Positions 23,435 to 33,098 of a stretch of DNA of 48,535 nucleotides are shown one piece after another (position 1 is the stretch's first letter; each line of letters begins with the position of its first letter). The stretch comes from Gemmataceae bacterium. Lineage in GTDB: Bacteria > Planctomycetota > Planctomycetia > Gemmatales > Gemmataceae. The notes below the pieces were generated by a model. That model was given only the letters and a program-made list of their open reading frames with translations. It searched no databases and was not told the DNA's origin. The stretch is taken from positions 1 through 48,535 of the forward strand of contig JALHPZ010000039.1 of assembly GCA_022842245.1 (NCBI GenBank), read 5' to 3'. The translations under genes and the position numbers were made by a program.

Positions 23435-25453
23435 GTGACATTCCCGCCGCACGACCCCGAACCCGTTTCCGCGCGGCGGTTCCCCGTAATCCCCGGTCCG
23501 GAGGCTCGCCCCGTGCTCCCGCCCGCCGATGCCGGATCCGACCCGCCCGACGCTCGCGCCCGTCATCGCTGGACCGCCGGCGTCGCGATCGTGTTCTCGC
23601 TCGGTCTCGGTGTCCTGTTCCTCGGGAGAACGGAGGACGGGGCCGCTCCGTCGAAGCGGCCCCCGAAATCCCGTCCGTCGGGCGTCGACGATTCCATCGC
23701 CGAATCCAGGCCGTCCGCATCGCTGCGTGAGCGGCTGATCAAGGCGGGTTGGAGTGCACCCGCGGCCGGGGCCGTCACGGGGTTGAACCGCGAGTTCTTC
23801 GACGCACTGGCTGCGGAGGCTCCGAAGCCGTCCGAGGAACTCTTCGCCGCATTGGAACGGCTCGGACGCCATCCCAAACTGATGACGCTCCTCGCCGACC
23901 ACCCGGAACTGGCCGGTCTCTTCGCCGGGCTCGTGGATCCCGAACCGGCGCGGGCGGCGCTGGCCGGGCCGTCGTCCGATGTCCGGACTTTCACAGCGAT
24001 GATGTTGCTCTCCCCGCCCGATCAACGCCCCGCGCTGGCTAACTTGTTTGCCCGACACGGGTCGCTGATCGCGTCGCTCCACCGGCACGGAATCCCGGGT
24101 GCCGAGGCGTTGTTCCTCGATTCGCGTGCCGGCACCGAGCACCCGGGGGACCGGGCCTACGAGGACTGGCTCGCGGAAACGCTCGACCGCCGGCTGCGGG
24201 GCGATGAGAACGACCTGGACGCGTTCCTCCAGGTCGTTCTCGAACACGGTCCCGGCATTCGGGTGCGGCTCCGCGCCGATCCGGAATTCCGCAGCCGGTT
24301 CGCGGGCGAACTCTGGCCAGCCCTCGAACGGCTGGCCGGGAATCCGGAAACGCCGATCGAACTGTTCCTCGACGATCCCGCCGTATGGGACGTGCTCCGG
24401 CGAAAGGGGGGCGAGGAACTCCTGAGCAAGCGGGGGATGGTGGCCGTGGCGGTGCTGTACGGCGAGCGCCCCTGGCCGGAGGCGGTCCGGGACCGCCTCG
24501 TCCGCGTGCTGCTCGCCGGCGGGGCGTCGTCGCTTGCCGGTTTGCTCGAAGGACCGTTCCGGCACGAGCCCCGCTTTCGCGACCTGCTCGCCGCGCCGGA
24601 CCTCACCGACGAAACGATTGTGGGGATCATCACCGCACTCCAGAAGAACGGCCCGGACTACGGCCCCACACTGGAGGCCATCGTACAGGCAAGGAATTCG
24701 CCGGAACGGTTGAAGGCCTTGCTCGGCCCGCCGGAATCGAACGACTTCGACTGGGTCCAGCACTACATCGCATACTCCGTTGCCCGGAAACTGGTCCTCG
24801 ACGAACGGGTCTCGCCCGAGGAGTGGTGGGAATTGGGCATCGACAGCGTGCTCACGGTGTTCACGATTGGGAAGATCGCCAAGATCGGCGGGAAGGTGGT
24901 GACCCAGACACTCAAGACGGCGGTGAAGGAGGAGGCCGGCAAGCAACTGGCGCGTCGGTCAGCCGGAACGGCGGTCCGGGGTGCGGCCGGGGCACTTGCG
25001 ACCGGTACGACGAAGGCCGCAGCCCGGACGGTCTCTGAGCGATTGATCGTCCGGTGGACTGTCACGGAGACCATTCGCTCGGCCCGTCGGGCGGCGAAAG
25101 CGGCGACGGACTCGGTTTCGCGGCGGCTGGCCGTCGACATCACCAAGCCGGTTCGGTTTTTCTACCTCCACACCGGCCTCGGTCGGGCCCACTTCAACCG
25201 GCTCTTCGAACTGGAGGCCCGCATCTTCATGCGCGCGGACGGCCGCGTCCTGTTTCACCTCGACCGATTCGCCCTTGTGAGGGCGTGCGAGTACTTGAAG
25301 GCGACGGCGGGGAAACCCGGCGAAAGCCCTCGGCCCGAAACCACCGACACGACGGATCTCGAGCGAGTCCGCCGGAACGCCGCGGCGATGTTCCTGCTCG
25401 GGGCCGCGGGACTCCTGGACGGTCCCGAACCCTCCCTTCCCGGAACGAGGTGA
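23435..25453 (+). CDS. Membrane-anchored hypothetical protein (GTPase operon gene 1)
   Basis: A 672-aa protein. The frame opens at GTG 23435, but no ribosome binding site is visible and a later start is possible. Residues ~46-64 (WTAGVAIVFSLGLGVLFLG) form one membrane segment after a Pro-rich cytoplasmic tail. The bulk is alpha-helical with many short Leu-rich helices (EELFAALERLGRHPKLMTLL), reminiscent of a solenoid. Residues ~460-570 are Ala/Thr/Lys-rich amphipathic helices (GKIAKIGGKVVTQTLKTAVK). No catalytic motif is recognised. It is followed after three bases by the GTPase gene. It may be a scaffold or effector for that GTPase. Confidence 0.75.
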   Translation: MTFPPHDPEPVSARRFPVIPGPEARPVLPPADAGSDPPDARARHRWTAGVAIVFSLGLGVLFLGRTEDGAAPSKRPPKSRPSGVDDSIAESRPSASLRERLIKAGWSAPAAGAVTGLNREFFDALAAEAPKPSEELFAALERLGRHPKLMTLLADHPELAGLFAGLVDPEPARAALAGPSSDVRTFTAMMLLSPPDQRPALANLFARHGSLIASLHRHGIPGAEALFLDSRAGTEHPGDRAYEDWLAETLDRRLRGDENDLDAFLQVVLEHGPGIRVRLRADPEFRSRFAGELWPALERLAGNPETPIELFLDDPAVWDVLRRKGGEELLSKRGMVAVAVLYGERPWPEAVRDRLVRVLLAGGASSLAGLLEGPFRHEPRFRDLLAAPDLTDETIVGIITALQKNGPDYGPTLEAIVQARNSPERLKALLGPPESNDFDWVQHYIAYSVARKLVLDERVSPEEWWELGIDSVLTVFTIGKIAKIGGKVVTQTLKTAVKEEAGKQLARRSAGTAVRGAAGALATGTTKAAARTVSERLIVRWTVTETIRSARRAAKAATDSVSRRLAVDITKPVRFFYLHTGLGRAHFNRLFELEARIFMRADGRVLFHLDRFALVRACEYLKATAGKPGESPRPETTDTTDLERVRRNAAAMFLLGAAGLLDGPEPSLPGTR

Positions 25454-25456
25454 CCG

Positions 25457-27841
25457 ATGGCGGACGATCCCGCACCCGACCGAGCGGCCCGCGTCCTGCG
25501 GTTCGCGCTCTACGGGCCCGCGAACGCCGGGAAGACCTGTATCCTCGCCGCCCTGGCGATGCCGCACGCCGCGACCCCGGGGCTGTCCGCCGTCTGGCGC
25601 GGCAGCGCCTCCGACACGCCCCGGCCGGAAGGGCCGGAGGAATCGTGGTCGCCCGACGACCCCGCCGTGGCGCGGTACCGGGGCGCGGTGTGGCTGCGGG
25701 AGTCGATCCGCGCCCTCGACGCCGGCACGAATCCGCCGCCGAATCCGAACCGCGAACCGTTTCGATTCCGCTTCGACTTTCGCGCCGAGGGTTTCGAATA
25801 CCCGGTCGAACTGTTCGACTACTCGGGCGAACTGCTCGACCCGAACGTTTCGGCAGACCGGTTGTCGGCGCGGTTGCGGGACCACCTCCGCGGCTGCGAC
25901 GGGCTGCTCGTCCTGGCCGAGGCTCCCCGGCCGGACGAACCAACCGCGCGGGCCGGGGAGCTCCATGAACTCACCATGGCCTTCGCGCTGCTCCGCGATG
26001 AGGGGAACGCCGGTCTGGCGGGCGACGTCGCCATCGCGCTGGTCGTGAACAAGTGGGACCGCCGCGGCGACCGGGCCGACGCCGCCACGCTCGACGCATT
26101 CCTGGCCGAAGATCGGGCCGAATCCCACCGGCGGCTCCGCGACGCGCTGCGGACGCGCAACCCCGACAACTTCGGCATCTTCGCCACGAGCGCGTTCGGC
26201 AAGTCCGACGCGGCCGCGCCGGGCGACCGCCCGCCGGCGGAACGTCCGCTCCCGTCGTTCGGGCTCGAAGAGCCGTTCCTCTGGGCCGCCCGGCGAACGC
26301 TCGCCCAGTCGGCCGACCGCGAACTCGCGGCGGTGCGGGCCGAGTCCGACCGGTTCCGGTGGTGGAAGATTCTGCAACCATTCACGGGTCGTCGTTCCCG
26401 GCTCCGGAAGGCCGTCGAGCACCTACGTCGGGACTATCCCGACGACTTCCCCCATTCCGCCGCAGCCCGACAGGCGTATGCCGGCACGCGGCCCGCCATC
26501 CCGCGACAACTCGCGGCCTTGGCCGTTGCGGTATTCTTCGCTTGGGGCACGGCGACGGCTGTCGTCGACCTGATCCGGTACACCCGTCACCGCCCGGCAC
26601 TCGACGGAAATGAGGGTGTCGCGCTCGCCAACCTGGAGTTGGCCGACCGCTGGCTCTCTGCCTACCGCGAGCGCCACCTCCTCTGGTCGCCGTTCTCCCC
26701 GCTGGTGCTGTCCCGGTCTGGGGCGGAAGCCAAGGCACCGTCGCTCTCGGACCGCGTCGAGGCCGCCCGTTGCCGAAGCGTCGCCGACACGGCGTTCCGC
26801 GATCGGCTCGCCGCGTGGACCGAGACTCTCGACGGTGCCCACTCGCTGGAATCGCTCGCGAACCTACTCGGCCAAACTCATGGCGAACCGCGTGACGCGG
26901 TCTCGGACGACCTGCGCGTCGAATTTGGCCGATTTCGCGGTCAGTTGGAAGAGAAGTACCAGAAGGCAAAGGAGCAGGCCGACCTCACCGACGCCGAAGT
27001 CCGCTACTACGACCAAATCAAAGAGGGGCGGATCGTCGAAGCCGCTGCCACGCTGGCCGCGCTCGCCAATCGCCCCGATGCCGGCCAACAGCGCGGGATC
27101 CTGGTCCGCAACTTCCGCAAGCGGACGGTCGAAATCTTCGAGCGACAACTGCAGGACTGCCGGAACTCGCAGAACACGGGGGACTGGACGAAGGCCGGCA
27201 ATGGGATGGATTCCGCGATGAAGGACGAACGAGTCCGAAGCTTGCTCTCGCCGGAGAACCTCCAGTCGATCGAATCGACCTGGCGGGACTTTCAGGTTGC
27301 CAACGATCGCCGGCTCTATGAGAGCGTTCGGAATCCCCGGAAGAAACCCGAAGAGGCCTGCGACGATTATCTCAACGAAAAATGGTCGACCCGCTCGATG
27401 CACAAGTTCGTAACCGACTACCGGGCCTACCTTCTCAAACTCAAGGGACCGCTGGAGGTCGCCGTGGTCCTGCAGCGGATCGACTTCGGCGGTGAAGGCT
27501 GGGATTCGGCAAAGAACCGGGTCAAAGTCTACGCGAACAACGAGTTGCTCCTCGACAAGGACGACGTGACGTCCCGGAAAGGGGAATCCACCCACGATGT
27601 CGGTGCGTTCACGATCACCGTCATGCGCAGCGATCCGATCGCGATCCGCGTCGAGATCGACTGTATGTCCGGCAACTTCGTGTTCAGCAATAGGTCCCAG
27701 GGCTCCGGCAGCGCCGAATGGACGATCGACGATCTCCACAAGAAAATCCGCGAGATCGATCTCATGCGATTCGGTAACCGCGCCGCCTTCACGCTCCGGG
27801 GACTGCCAAAGGCTCCCGACCTCCCGGACTATTCGAAATGA
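25457..27841 (+). CDS. P-loop GTPase with membrane segment and C-terminal domain
   Basis: A 794-aa protein. G1 motif GPANAGKTC begins at Gly20. ELFDYSGELLDP around residues 120-130 could supply the G3 region, though the usual DxxG is replaced by DYSG. VVNKWDRRGD (Asn198-Asp201) is a clear NKxD base-specificity motif, supporting GTP. A hydrophobic segment near 349-370 (LAALAVAVFFAWGTATAVVD) follows the GTPase domain, so the C-terminal ~420 residues probably lie across the membrane or in a periplasm-like space. That part is helical, then beta-rich (EVAVVLQRIDFGGEGWDSAK). The stop overlaps the next ATG. The family is not identified beyond TRAFAC-like GTPase. Confidence 0.8.
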   Translation: MADDPAPDRAARVLRFALYGPANAGKTCILAALAMPHAATPGLSAVWRGSASDTPRPEGPEESWSPDDPAVARYRGAVWLRESIRALDAGTNPPPNPNREPFRFRFDFRAEGFEYPVELFDYSGELLDPNVSADRLSARLRDHLRGCDGLLVLAEAPRPDEPTARAGELHELTMAFALLRDEGNAGLAGDVAIALVVNKWDRRGDRADAATLDAFLAEDRAESHRRLRDALRTRNPDNFGIFATSAFGKSDAAAPGDRPPAERPLPSFGLEEPFLWAARRTLAQSADRELAAVRAESDRFRWWKILQPFTGRRSRLRKAVEHLRRDYPDDFPHSAAARQAYAGTRPAIPRQLAALAVAVFFAWGTATAVVDLIRYTRHRPALDGNEGVALANLELADRWLSAYRERHLLWSPFSPLVLSRSGAEAKAPSLSDRVEAARCRSVADTAFRDRLAAWTETLDGAHSLESLANLLGQTHGEPRDAVSDDLRVEFGRFRGQLEEKYQKAKEQADLTDAEVRYYDQIKEGRIVEAAATLAALANRPDAGQQRGILVRNFRKRTVEIFERQLQDCRNSQNTGDWTKAGNGMDSAMKDERVRSLLSPENLQSIESTWRDFQVANDRRLYESVRNPRKKPEEACDDYLNEKWSTRSMHKFVTDYRAYLLKLKGPLEVAVVLQRIDFGGEGWDSAKNRVKVYANNELLLDKDDVTSRKGESTHDVGAFTITVMRSDPIAIRVEIDCMSGNFVFSNRSQGSGSAEWTIDDLHKKIREIDLMRFGNRAAFTLRGLPKAPDLPDYSK

Positions 27842-29238
27842 CCGCCACCGTCGCAACCGCGCGAGCGGCCCCGGCCCATGCCGGTATCGTTCTCCTGGCG
27901 GAAACGCCGAACGCCGGCCGGTTCCACCACCGGTTCCTGGCCTCGCCGGCCTGCGGTCTCGACGCCGCGGCCGCGGCCGAACTGTTCGCCCGCTACCGCG
28001 CCAGTCCCGACGGCAGCGGGCCCGATTTCCTCGGCGTCGACCGCGAGGCCGTGCAGCGCGCCACCGGCCGGCCCGGCCGCGAGATCCTCCTCGTCGCGGG
28101 CCTGGATGTCGCCCGTCTCGCCACCGCCGAACGCGATGCGATCCGGTCCCGTCTCGTCGGCCGGTTCTCACGGCTCGCGGAACTGACGGAGACGATCGAC
28201 TGGGAACGCCATGACGAGCTCTTGCTCGAACGGATCGAACTGGCTGGCTGGATCGATCCGGCCTGGCCGGTCGCCGCGCGGCGACCGTCGAATCGGCCCG
28301 CCCCCGAGACGGTCAACCATCGACTCCGGTGGATCGTGGGATCGTCGATCCTCGTCTTGGCCATCATGGTCTACCTGGTGATCGCCCGCGCACCGGGGAC
28401 GGGAGCGCCCGTCCCGAAGTCCGATCCCGAACCGCCAGGCCAGCCCGCACGGGCCGTTCTGGCGGACACGAAAGGACGCTCGCGGGAACAGTATGTTCAC
28501 GATCTCGAAACCCGGATCAAGACCTGGCAAAAACACAAGGATCTGGATGGTGAATCGCCGGACAATCTGCTCAAAGACCTCGCGGTCTCGACCGGCGCGA
28601 AAGGGCCAAACGAACCATCGCCGACGCTCGCGGAACTGGCCGGGGATGCCCGGATCCGGCGGTGGCTGGACGCGCAGGCGGCGGGCCCGTTTTCGCTCCT
28701 CGACATCCTCGATCCCGCCGGGGCGACGGAACTCAAACGGCTCCTGCCCTCGCAGACGTTCGACAGCAAAGGGTGCCTCGAGTACCGGAAGCGTCTGCTC
28801 GCGGTGCGAAGGGAGTTCTCGAATCTGCGCACTTCGGCGCGGAATCTCCCGCCGGCGGCCTGGTCCGACGGCGGGACCCATACGTGGCTCAATTGGATCG
28901 ACGAGTCGCAACGGAGCCGCTACAAGTTCGAGTTCGATCCAAAGCGGGAACCAACGATTCCGCTGTTCGCGCCCGACGATCTCGCGTTCCTCCGGACACT
29001 CGAGACGTTCCTTGACAGCCCCTACGCCCGACTCGCGCTCCCGAAATCCGCCCTCCCTTCCCGGCATGTGCGCGATGTCACCGACGCCGACGTGCAGGCA
29101 CTCGTCGATTCGCTCAACGCCGAATTCCAAGCGACGGTCGGGAAACTCGAGTCCGCCGACCGGAAGATCCATGAAGACGCAAAGCTCAGCATGGAAAGGT
29201 GTCTCAAAAGCCTCGCGAAACTGCAAGTCGGGCAGTGA
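27838..29238 (+). CDS. Hypothetical single-pass membrane protein (GTPase operon gene 3)
   Basis: A 466-aa protein whose ATG overlaps the GTPase stop (ATGA). The N-terminal ~160 residues form a soluble alpha/beta domain (GREILLVAGLDVARLATAER). One membrane segment lies near residues 166-184 (IVGSSILVLAIMVYLVIA). A Pro-rich linker and a helical C-terminal domain follow (CLEYRKRLLAVRREFSNLRT; AEFQATVGKLESADRKIHED). The soluble-TM-helical layout parallels the GTPase. No catalytic motif is recognised. Translational coupling suggests a complex with the GTPase. Confidence 0.75.
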   Translation: MTATVATARAAPAHAGIVLLAETPNAGRFHHRFLASPACGLDAAAAAELFARYRASPDGSGPDFLGVDREAVQRATGRPGREILLVAGLDVARLATAERDAIRSRLVGRFSRLAELTETIDWERHDELLLERIELAGWIDPAWPVAARRPSNRPAPETVNHRLRWIVGSSILVLAIMVYLVIARAPGTGAPVPKSDPEPPGQPARAVLADTKGRSREQYVHDLETRIKTWQKHKDLDGESPDNLLKDLAVSTGAKGPNEPSPTLAELAGDARIRRWLDAQAAGPFSLLDILDPAGATELKRLLPSQTFDSKGCLEYRKRLLAVRREFSNLRTSARNLPPAAWSDGGTHTWLNWIDESQRSRYKFEFDPKREPTIPLFAPDDLAFLRTLETFLDSPYARLALPKSALPSRHVRDVTDADVQALVDSLNAEFQATVGKLESADRKIHEDAKLSMERCLKSLAKLQVGQ

Positions 29239-29337
29239 TCCGGGCCGCCTCGACCGGGCAACGCCATGAGTGGGCCTTGGTCACAAGGGGTTCGGAGGTC
29301 GACGGGTGAGCCGTCGTGACGCGAGCGACCTCGGACA

Positions 29338-30059
29338 TCACCGGCTCGGATCCTCGAACCTACGTATCGCCAGTTCGGCCGCGGTTGCAACCGTGTCGTA
29401 TTCGCACTCCTCGCTCAAACGACGCAGACGCGGGACGGCCCTCCTGGCCGCCGGCCCTAGTCTCGCCAGCACGGCCACCATGTTCGTCAAATAGTCCCTG
29501 CCGAAGACGTCCCGTGGATACCGATCGATCGCTTCGAGCGACCTTCGGTACGATGACTTCGGCATCCCGGGTCATCGTGCCCAGCGACCGTGCGATCGTG
29601 GCTTGCGTACCGACTCCGATTTTCGGGTCGAGGAAATCCGCCAGAAGCTGATCGCGAAACGGTGCCGCGTCCGGCCCCCGTTGCAAGCAGATGCCACGTG
29701 CGACGCGAGCGCCGCATCGTCGGACTTCATCGCCGGAGGATCGCGTCCCGGGCCAGCCGCGCCGCCCGGCCGAAAAGCGCGAGAGCCTGTGCTGCCGGGA
29801 AGCGCTCGAGGGTCGCGATCCGCCGGTTCGCAAACGATTTCGCAAGCAACGGGATCGCGTCCGGACCGGAATTGCGAATGGCGCGGACCAGCATGCTCGG
29901 GACGCCGATTTGCGAGACACCCATCGCGGCTTCGAGTGTCCGGTCGCCGAACCGCCGGACGAGTTCCCCGACCACCGGCTTGGCCCGCGGCTGCGACATC
30001 CGGCGATCCTGCTCTGGCTCGGCATCACGCCGACCATCGCCCAACGCGGGGCCGGTCAC
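29338..30059 (-). pseudogene. HEAT-repeat-like pseudogene with two frameshifts
   Basis: Three consecutive pieces in three frames read as one HEAT-like protein. 30059-29727 contains IRNSGPDAIPLLAKSFANRR and AAQALALFGRAARLARDAIL. About 29700-29560 contains GPDAAPFRDQLLADFLDPKI and GTQATIARSLGTMTRDAEVI. 29565-29338 contains RDYLTNMVAVLARLGPAARR and AVPRLRRLSEECEYDTVATA. Each has the two-helix, Ala/Leu-rich rhythm of HEAT/PBS repeats. Two frame changes break the gene, so it is probably dead. No start is assigned. Confidence 0.6.
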
Positions 30060-30067
30060 GGCAGCGG

Positions 30068-30217
30068 GCGGGAAAGGACCGCTATGTCGTCGAGCAGGCC
30101 ATCGCCGCGATCCACCAGAACCGGCGGCTGAAGGTCCGCTACGACAAGCGGTCCGACATCCACCAGGCGTTCCTGACGCTGGCTTGCATCAAAGTCTACT
30201 ACAACCGGCTGCAATAA
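30068..30217 (+). pseudogene. IS5-type transposase C-terminal remnant
   Basis: About 49 codons in one frame, DRYVVEQAIAAIHQNRRLKV followed by RYDKRSDIHQAFLTLACIKV and YYNRLQ-stop. This matches the C-terminal end of IS5-like DDE transposases (VERTIAWLxxxRRLxVRYERR pattern). Everything upstream in this frame belongs to other sequence. It abuts the HEAT-like pseudogene and marks a past insertion or deletion junction. Confidence 0.65.
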
Positions 30218-30312
30218 GCGTGAACCGAGGTTCGGTTAGAGTCTCTAAACGTCGGATATATAGATGGGCAATTCCAACCACATCGGTAATGGTCGGACAT
30301 CACTTCCAGCCG

Positions 30313-32046
30313 TCAACGCAGGTATGCCGCGACCAATTCGTTGAGACGCTTAGCGAAGCCGGCCGGGTCGGCGATCTTCGAGCCTTCCGCGACGACCGCC
30401 TGATCCAGCAACAGCCGGCCGATACTCGCGATCCGTGAATCGGTTGGGTTCGACTCCAGGAGCCCACGCAGCGCCTCCACGATCGCGTGATCCGGATTCA
30501 GTTCCAGAACCCGCTTCGAGTTCGCAGATTGTTCGCCGAACTTCTTCATCAGGCGTTCGAGGTTCGCCGTCATTCCGCCGGCCGTCGCCACGAGGCACGC
30601 GGCACTATCGGTCAGTCGCTTCGTCAACCGGATGTCCGCGACTTCCGGCAGCGCTGATTTCAACGCAACCAGTAGCGGTGCGAACCGTTCCGCTGTCAGC
30701 GGCGGAATCTCGCCGACCAACTCCTTCGGATCGTCCCGATCCGCCGCCTGCAACGGCTTCCCTTTATACACCGCGAATTGCGGAATCGCGAACTCGTCGA
30801 TCGTGTCTGTCAGCAGCAGCACATCCTGGCCCTTCGCCCGGAACGCCTCCAAATATGGTGAATTTCGCAGCTGCGCCGCCGTCTCGCCGGTCAGGTAGTA
30901 GATCGATTTCTGTTCCTCCGGCATCTTCGCTACATAGTCGGACAGCGTCGTGTATTTCCCCGGCTCCGTGTTCGCCGATTCGAACAGCAGCAGTTCTGCG
31001 ACCCGGTCACGGTTCGACCAGTCGCGGGCCAATCCTTCCTTCAGCACCGCACCCAAACCTGTGTGGAACGCGACGTACTTCTCATACTCCGTGTTTTTCA
31101 TCGCCTCCAGGCCGGAGAGGATGTTGCGCACCACGTTCTTGCGGATCGTTTCGAGCAGCGGATTCTGCTGGAGCAATTCCCGTGAGACGTTGAGCGGCAG
31201 ATCCGCCGCGTCCACCACGCCCGTCACGAACCGCAGGTACGGAGGCAGCACTTCCTCGCAACGGTCCATGATGAGTACGCGCTGGGCGTACAGCCTGAGA
31301 CCGCCCTTCGGCTCCTCCCAGTCCATTGCGAACGGCCGGTGCGCCGGAATGAACACAAGCGCCTTGAATTCGGTCTTCCCCTCGACCGCGAAGTGCAGCG
31401 TCTTCGCCGGCGGATCGGAGTCGTGCGAAATCGACTTGTAGAACTCCGCGTATTCCTCTTGCGTCACTTCGGACTTCGACCTCAGCCAGACGGCCTTGCG
31501 GTTATTGATCGTGACTTCCTTCGTCGTCCTGGTGCCGTCCTTTTCCTCCGTCTCGTCCATGACGATCGGATGTTCGACGAAGTCGGAAAACTTGCGAATG
31601 AGCTGCTGCAGTCGAAAGGGCTCGAGGAACTCGAGGGCGTCCTCCTTGAGGTGCAGAACGACATCGGTGCCGCGCGTCGTCTTCGGAGCATCCTCGACGG
31701 TGAATGTACCCTGACCGTCGGAAGTCCAGGTGGTGCCGAGGTGCGGACCGCCGGACGGACGCGTGCGGACCGTGACCGAATCGGCGACCATGAAGGCCGA
31801 ATAGAAACCGACGCCGAACTGGCCGATGAGGCCGGGCGTGTCGGTCGACTTCGACTCTCTGATGGCGGCGAGGAACGCCTTCGTGCCGGATTTGGCGATT
31901 GTGCCGAGCTGATCGACGACGTCGTCGCGCGACATGCCGATGCCGTTGTCGGAGATCGTCAGCGTTTTCGCGTCGGCGTCGGGAACAATACGGATCTTCC
32001 AGTCGCGGTCGCCTTCGAGTTGATCCTCGCGACCGAGTCGGAGCGC
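30313..32046 (-). pseudogene. htpG: 5'-truncated Hsp90-family chaperone HtpG
   Basis: From LRLGREDQLEGDRDWKIRIV onward the frame is intact HtpG for ~577 residues: TISDNGIGMSRDDVV, LGTIAKSGTKAFL, GQFGVGFYSAFMVAD, NVSRELLQQNPLLETIRKNV, and a normal C-terminus. The first ~45 residues of the family, including the ELISNASDA helix with the catalytic Glu and Mg-binding Asn, are missing. The DNA where they should be encodes a fragment of a DDE transposase. The DNGxGM nucleotide-binding motif remains, but ATPase activity should be lost. The frame stays open upstream by chance. Probably a decapitated pseudogene; an intact htpG elsewhere would be expected. Confidence 0.8.
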
Positions 32047-32254
32047 TGGCCGGCGGCGGCCAGCGTGGTGTAGCAGGGCGATACTCGTCGCTGAGCCCGG
32101 CGGCTCGAATCCAAATCGTGACGGTCCGCCGCCCCCGCGCGAGCACGGCTCTGAGAAACAACTTGGCCAGCTGCGGAGCCGAGCGCGGATCGAGCGCCGA
32201 GGCCAAACGGGAAAACCACTGGACACCGAGGGGCATCGATGGGGATATTGCCAT
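32047..32254 (-). mobile_element. DDE transposase N-terminal fragment, frameshifted
   Basis: Reads MAISPSMPLGVQWFSRLASA and LARGRRTVTIWIRAAGLSDE, the N-terminus of a DDE transposase family common in planctomycetes (my family assignment, IS701/IS4-like, is tentative). After EYRP a one-base shift moves the frame to CYTTLAAAGQRSDS, which is the expected continuation. The fragment then runs directly into the truncated htpG. An imperfect inverted repeat (GCCGGTCC[T/C]TCC, 32256-32267 and 32304-32315) lies just beyond its start and may belong to the element's leader. Confidence 0.6.
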
Positions 32255-33098
32255 GGCCGGTCCTTCCGTGGAACGACGGTCGTCTGGTTAACGCCATCGT
32301 CCCGGAGGGACCGGCTTTCGTTGAGATCAAGTGAAATCACGTCTAATGAAGCAAGTCACGGAAAGTATAGTAAGTCGAAGGATGGGCTTCTTGCGGGCCA
32401 GGACACTTCCAAGGGTATTGGCCTCCGCTGGTTTGGCTTTCGCCAACTCGTGAGGAAGAATGTTGGCCGGCGACAATTAGGATGTCCCGCTTTTTCTAAA
32501 CCGTTCGAATAAAAAATACCGAGGCACTCTGCGACCTGGCATGAAAACCGGTCGAGTTCTCTGCACGAGGGAATCCGATCGGCTGTTCCCGAGGCGATGG
32601 CGGTCACGGCCGCCTGGCTCACTACGGCACCAACGATCCACTCGGACCGGTGTCCTCGCCTGCGGCCCGGTTCGGCTGGGGAATCGTGGCCGCGACGGAC
32701 GATTGGAGCGGCCGCTTCCACAAGGCAGAACGGCGGTCGGAACCGGGGCAGTCGGCCGATTCATTCCTTGAAACGGGAACCCGGACAACTTCGCGGATTG
32801 CTCGACCGAACACCCAAATTGCGACCGTAGTCAACTTCGTAGGATGCAGTCGCGCGGGCTCGTGGATCTCATTCCAATACCATCCCATTCGTTCGCCGAA
32901 TACTCGAACGGTGCACGCTGGCCACATCAGATTTCCACTCGCTCAATTTGTCCCGCCGCGTCACTCGGATCGCCGTGAAATGCGTGTACTATCCGGGCCC
33001 GGCTTCTTTACCCGTTTCCCGTTGATTCATAAACCCTACCGTCGTGGTACAATTCTTGAGCGTTCAATTTCGAGAAGCTCATAGGAGCGACTCCCCAG
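32255..33098. other. Gene-poor stretch between transposase remnant and patatin gene
   Basis: About 840 bases with no gene I can support. It contains the inverted repeat at 32256-32315. Short frames on both strands look like remnants or shadows; one plus-strand piece reading SSPAARFGWGIVAATDDW is protein-like but unidentified. The last ~60 bases should hold the promoter and leader of the patatin gene. Confidence 0.45.

Noticed and set aside
32356..32788. Short frames between the transposase remnant and the patatin gene
   Set aside because: Overlapping frames on both strands, none with recognisable protein character or a start context. Probably debris.
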